From VFBF01 sp033764865 (GTDB lineage Bacteria; Pseudomonadota; Alphaproteobacteria; Caulobacterales; Aquidulcibacteraceae): a stretch of DNA of 64,000 nt. The notes beneath the pieces are model-generated. The model was not told where the DNA came from. It ran no database searches and saw only the letters and a program-made list of their open reading frames with translations. The position numbers and the translations under genes are program-made. Shown piece by piece: positions 60,978 through 64,000 of this stretch; position 1 is the first letter of the stretch, and each line of letters begins with the position of its first letter. The stretch is from assembly GCA_033764865.1 (NCBI GenBank), contig JANRIM010000111.1, positions 1 to 64,000 of the forward strand, given 5' to 3'.

Positions 60978-62120
60978 ATGTCCGTCGTCACCATGCGCGC
61001 GCGCCTCACCGAGGCAGACATCCGCACGCTGATGAAGGGTCCCACGGAGGCGGATCGAGGGCAGGCGGCCCACAAGATTTGCCGCAGCATCGACCAGGCC
61101 GATCTCTCCCCGGAGGAGCGCGCGCACGCCGAGGCCATCATGCGGCTCATGGTGGAGGATGCGGCGGTACTGGTGCGTCGCGCCCTTGCGGTGGCGCTGA
61201 AGAACTCGCCGAAACTGCCGCGGGACGTGGCCAACCAGCTCGCCCGGGACGTGGACTCCATCGCGCTGCCCATCCTGCAAGGTTCGCCGGTCCTTACGGA
61301 CAGCGACCTGATCGACATTCTCCGATCCTCGCCGCCGGCGCGCCAGGTGGCCATCGCGTCACGGGAGACCTTGTCAGCGACGCTGACCACCGCGATCGCC
61401 ACCCATGCAGCGCCCGCCGCCGTGGAGCGCGCACTCGCCAACGACAATGCCGCCTTCGACCAGCGGGGCCTCGAAACGGCGCTGACGCGGTTCGCCGATC
61501 GTCCCGCCATCGTCGAGACGATGATCCGGCGCAACACGCTGCCCATCGCTGTGACGGAAAAGCTTGTGTCGATGGTGACGGGGGAGGTCTTCGATCACCT
61601 GGTCAACCACCATGCGCTTCCACCACAGATGGCCATCGATCTGGCGGCCGGCGCGCGTGAACGGGTCACAGTCGACCTTATCGAGCAGGCGATGCACCAG
61701 CAGGACCTTGCGCGCTTCATCGGCCAGCTGAACCTCCATGGCAGGCTTACGCCCGCGCTCATCATGCGCGCGCTTTGCCTGGGGTACATCGAGTTTGTGG
61801 AGCATTCGCTCGCCGAGCTTGCCGGTCTGCCGCATCAGCGCGCCTGGCTGATGATCCACGATGGGGGGCCACTCGGCCTGCGTGCGATTTTTGAGCGTGC
61901 GGGCCTGCCGAACCGCCTGTTTCCGCCATTCCGCGCAGCGGTGGATGTGTACCACCAGATCGACCGGCAAGCGTACGACGGCGACGACCGACTGCGCTTT
62001 CGCGCCGTCATGATCGAACGCGTGCTGACGCTGTTCCAGAGCGTCCCCAAGGACGATCTGGACTACCTGCTGGAGAAGCTGGACGCGATCGGCGCGCGGC
62101 CCGAGCGGGCAGTGGGCTGA
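60978..62120 (+). CDS. DUF2336 domain-containing protein
   Basis: A 380-residue alpha-helical, HEAT-like protein of the DUF2336 family, mostly restricted to alphaproteobacteria. The N-terminus (LTEADIRTLMKGPTEADRGQ) and the repeated short helices around VLVRRALAVALKNSPKLP are typical. No signal peptide or enzyme motif. Function is not established; it is convergent with a degenerate EAL gene. Confidence 0.82.
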   Translation: MSVVTMRARLTEADIRTLMKGPTEADRGQAAHKICRSIDQADLSPEERAHAEAIMRLMVEDAAVLVRRALAVALKNSPKLPRDVANQLARDVDSIALPILQGSPVLTDSDLIDILRSSPPARQVAIASRETLSATLTTAIATHAAPAAVERALANDNAAFDQRGLETALTRFADRPAIVETMIRRNTLPIAVTEKLVSMVTGEVFDHLVNHHALPPQMAIDLAAGARERVTVDLIEQAMHQQDLARFIGQLNLHGRLTPALIMRALCLGYIEFVEHSLAELAGLPHQRAWLMIHDGGPLGLRAIFERAGLPNRLFPPFRAAVDVYHQIDRQAYDGDDRLRFRAVMIERVLTLFQSVPKDDLDYLLEKLDAIGARPERAVG

Positions 62121-62139
62121 GCCGTCCGGCGGACGCGCC

Positions 62140-62784
62140 TCAGGGCGCAAAGGGGCCCTCGCCCCGGTCGAAGCCGGCGGCGCTTAGCGCGCGCGCCCAA
62201 GCGATGTCGCCCACGTCTACGGCGGTCACCAGGATGCCTTGGCCCTTGGCTGCATGCAGCCGGCGGGCGAGCGGTCGTGCATCTGCAGGGTCGAGCCCGA
62301 GAAACGGGTCGAGCCGAGAGGGGGCCGCCATGATGACTTCCGTGAAGAGGGACCGGGTGCGTTGGCTGAACGCCAAGGGGCACCCCGGCGCCGCGCGGAG
62401 CGCCACGCCGAAGCCGCGGGCCCGAAAGCGTTCGACGCCCGCCAGCGAGCCGTTGGCGAGGACGTCCTCGTCCACCTCGATGTCGACGCCTCGCGGCGAG
62501 AAGCCGGCGGAAAGCAGGGCGCTTGTGAAGTCTCCCGCTGACGCAGCGTCGCCATAGGTTTCCGGGGGCGGGGCAATGGCCAGAGGCGCCGTCTGGCCGA
62601 CGTCGCGCCACAGGCTTCGCGCCGTAAGCAGCATGTCGATGCTGTCCATGTCCGCCGCGTCCGAGCGGATAGCGCCCGCCGCCACCATTCCCGTGCGCAG
62701 GTCCCGGCGCGGCGCGATGCGGACGCCTGCTTGCACTTGGGGTTGCACGAGCGCGTGCGGGCGGGGGAAGGGGACAACGGTCAT
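62140..62784 (-). CDS. Degenerate EAL-domain-like protein
   Basis: A 214-residue protein with residual EAL-phosphodiesterase features: an N-terminal VQAGVRIAPRRDLRTGMV (as in QPIVDLRTGEV) and a C-terminal HAAKGQGILVTAVDVGDIAW, then ALSAAGFDRGEGPF (as in A-x-x-LGI...GVE...GxxxGQG). The EAL signature and metal-binding residues are missing, so c-di-GMP hydrolysis is unlikely; a ligand-binding or structural role is possible. Divergent from the NUDIX gene. Confidence 0.6.
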   Translation of the reverse strand: MTVVPFPRPHALVQPQVQAGVRIAPRRDLRTGMVAAGAIRSDAADMDSIDMLLTARSLWRDVGQTAPLAIAPPPETYGDAASAGDFTSALLSAGFSPRGVDIEVDEDVLANGSLAGVERFRARGFGVALRAAPGCPLAFSQRTRSLFTEVIMAAPSRLDPFLGLDPADARPLARRLHAAKGQGILVTAVDVGDIAWARALSAAGFDRGEGPFAP

Positions 62785-62896
62785 GCGCTATGGGCTCTGC
62801 CTGAAGAACCCTCGCAATTGACCACAACGCCATTAAGAAACGGGGCCGAAGACAGGGTTAAACAGACCCGAACGCGCGGGTTGGAAGGAAACAAGC

Positions 62897-63691
62897 ATGA
62901 CCGACAAGCCCCTTATTCCCGCCGCCACCATCCTGCTTGTGCGCGATGCGCCGCATCTGGAGGTGCTCATGGTGCAGCGGCACCACCAGATCGACTTCGT
63001 CCCGGGCGCGCTCGTTTTTCCGGGCGGCAAGACCGCACGGGAGGACAGCGACCCGGCATGGGCCGAGCACTGCGATGGGTTCGATGGCGATCCCGATCAT
63101 CTGGCGCTGCGCATCTGCGCCATCCGGGAAGCGTTCGAGGAGTCCGGCGTCCTTCTGGCGCGGCCCGCAGGGCGGCGCGGCGCCGGCGCCCCGCTCGCGG
63201 AAGCGGCCGACACGGCGGCGATCGTCGGGTTGCGTGAGGCCATCGACAAGGGCGAAGTCAGCTTCCTGAGGACGATTGCGGAAGCCGGTCTCGTGCTCGC
63301 GCTCGACGCCCTTGTGCGGTTTGCGCACTGGATCACGCCCCTGGGCATGCCGAAGCGGTTCGACACCCACTTCTACATCGCGCGGACGCCGTCGGAGCAA
63401 CTGGCGGCCTGTGACGGGCGAGAAGCCGTGGACGCCTGCTGGATCCGGCCCGCCGATGCACTCGCCGACAACGACGCGGGCCGGCGCAAGATCATCTTTC
63501 CGACGCGGCTCAACGTGGAACTGCTGGCGGGCGCAGCGACCGTCGATGAGGCGATTGCGGCGTCGATGGCGCGGCGGATCGTGACTGTGGAGCCGCTTAT
63601 CGTCCGGGAGGGCGAGACCTTGGTTCTCACGATCCCCGCGGAGGCTGGTTACGCCGTGACGCGGGAGCCCCTGACGTCGGCCAACACCTAG
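62897..63691 (+). CDS. NUDIX hydrolase
   Basis: A 264-residue NUDIX protein with a large insertion. The entry region is VFPGGKTARED, and the box core is ICAIREAFEESGVLL, containing REAFEE. It resembles the NUDT19-type acyl-CoA diphosphatases in arrangement. Substrate not determined. Its stop interlocks with that of the convergent Hpt gene. Confidence 0.85.
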   Translation: MTDKPLIPAATILLVRDAPHLEVLMVQRHHQIDFVPGALVFPGGKTAREDSDPAWAEHCDGFDGDPDHLALRICAIREAFEESGVLLARPAGRRGAGAPLAEAADTAAIVGLREAIDKGEVSFLRTIAEAGLVLALDALVRFAHWITPLGMPKRFDTHFYIARTPSEQLAACDGREAVDACWIRPADALADNDAGRRKIIFPTRLNVELLAGAATVDEAIAASMARRIVTVEPLIVREGETLVLTIPAEAGYAVTREPLTSANT

Positions 63692-64000
63692 CTGAGGTCC
63701 GCCGGCGGAAGATCGGCGGTCAAGGCAGCAACTTTCGCCTCAAGGGCGCTCAGCAATTCCTTGCCGACGGGATGTTCGCGGGTCTTCACGCCGGCGTGGA
63801 CCGCCGCCCGGATGGCGTCGATGTGGGCATCGACGATCTCCGACCGCCCGGCCGCCCGGACGCGTGCGGCGGGGGTCTCGATCAATCGGCACAGGGAGGC
63901 TGCGATCAGCGTCGCGAGCGGGTAGTCGTACGTTGCGCCAAGGCCCTTGATATCGTGCGCGCACGCATAGATGGCGGCCAGCTCCGCCTCGCCATATCCC
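63688..64000 (-). CDS. Hpt phosphotransfer-domain protein, C-terminal part (partial)
   Basis: The last 103 codons of a gene that begins beyond the window edge. The frame reads ACAHDIKGLGATYDYPLAT, matching the phosphotransfer His (HDIKGLG) of Hpt domains. It probably relays phosphate in a two-component system. The gene is open at the right edge of the window. Confidence 0.75.
   Translation of the reverse strand, partial: GYGEAELAAIYACAHDIKGLGATYDYPLATLIAASLCRLIETPAARVRAAGRSEIVDAHIDAIRAAVHAGVKTREHPVGKELLSALEAKVAALTADLPPADLS

Overview
This window is a gene-dense, high-GC stretch of bacterial chromosome, almost certainly from an alphaproteobacterium, probably near Caulobacterales, Maricaulales or Hyphomonadaceae. 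Four things support this. The tRNA-His has no encoded G-1 and carries A73, an alphaproteobacterial peculiarity. A perfect GAAC-N7-GAAC SOS box lies between uvrA and ssb. A TTAA-N7-TTAA (CtrA-type) site lies upstream of kdp. Families common in the group are also present (DUF2336, DUF6481, an NrtR-like NAD regulator, a stand-alone Sel1 protein). No prophage, transposase, integrase or CRISPR array was seen.

Layout. 1-3.4 kb: the 3' end of tuf with its terminator, two exported or anchored proteins (a Tat dienelactone-hydrolase-like lipoprotein and a GIN-domain adhesin-like protein), then tRNA-Trp, secE and nusG. The usual rplK/rplA continuation is absent. 3.5-9.4 kb: an SH3/peptidoglycan-binding protein, purL, a small lipoprotein and gatB. 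9.4-12.3 kb: small genes, a degenerate polysaccharide-deacetylase-like protein coupled to a glycosyltransferase, and tRNA-Ser. 12.3-20.6 kb: a complete kdp potassium-uptake operon (kdpF-A-B-C-D-E) led by an extra 27-codon membrane ORF, with a SANT-like regulator upstream. 20.7-29.4 kb: an Hsp70-like ATPase, an MBL hydrolase, small proteins, a GIY-YIG protein, two overlapping amidohydrolases, and a racemase/D-cysteine-desulfhydrase pair.

29.4-35 kb: queA-tgt-hrpB-PLP lyase, a tightly overlapping operon, then tRNA-Phe. 35.3-41.8 kb: an M48 protease, a DMT exporter and gyrA-coaD-two cyclophilins. 41.8-46.3 kb: an HD hydrolase/tyrosine phosphatase/NAD-regulator operon, a small membrane protein, a GNAT enzyme and a membrane-anchored TIR protein. 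46.4-55.5 kb: recJ, a squalene-synthase-like protein without catalytic aspartates, trmFO, a membrane protein, and divergent uvrA/ssb sharing an SOS box.

55.6-64 kb: tRNA-His, a translationally coupled patatin phospholipase plus SLOG-domain protein, an FAD oxidase, a transglycosylase-like protein, a CoA-transferase, a DUF2336 protein, a degenerate EAL protein, a NUDIX hydrolase and the 3' end of an Hpt phosphotransfer gene.

The strongest candidates for something undescribed are the patatin-SLOG pair (effector plus possible nucleotide sensor) next to tRNA-His, and the TIR protein joined through a membrane segment to a LysM-like periplasmic domain. Secondary points are several apparent pseudoenzymes (the deacetylase, squalene-synthase-like, EAL and one amidohydrolase proteins) and a tRNA-guanine transglycosylase that has lost two zinc cysteines.
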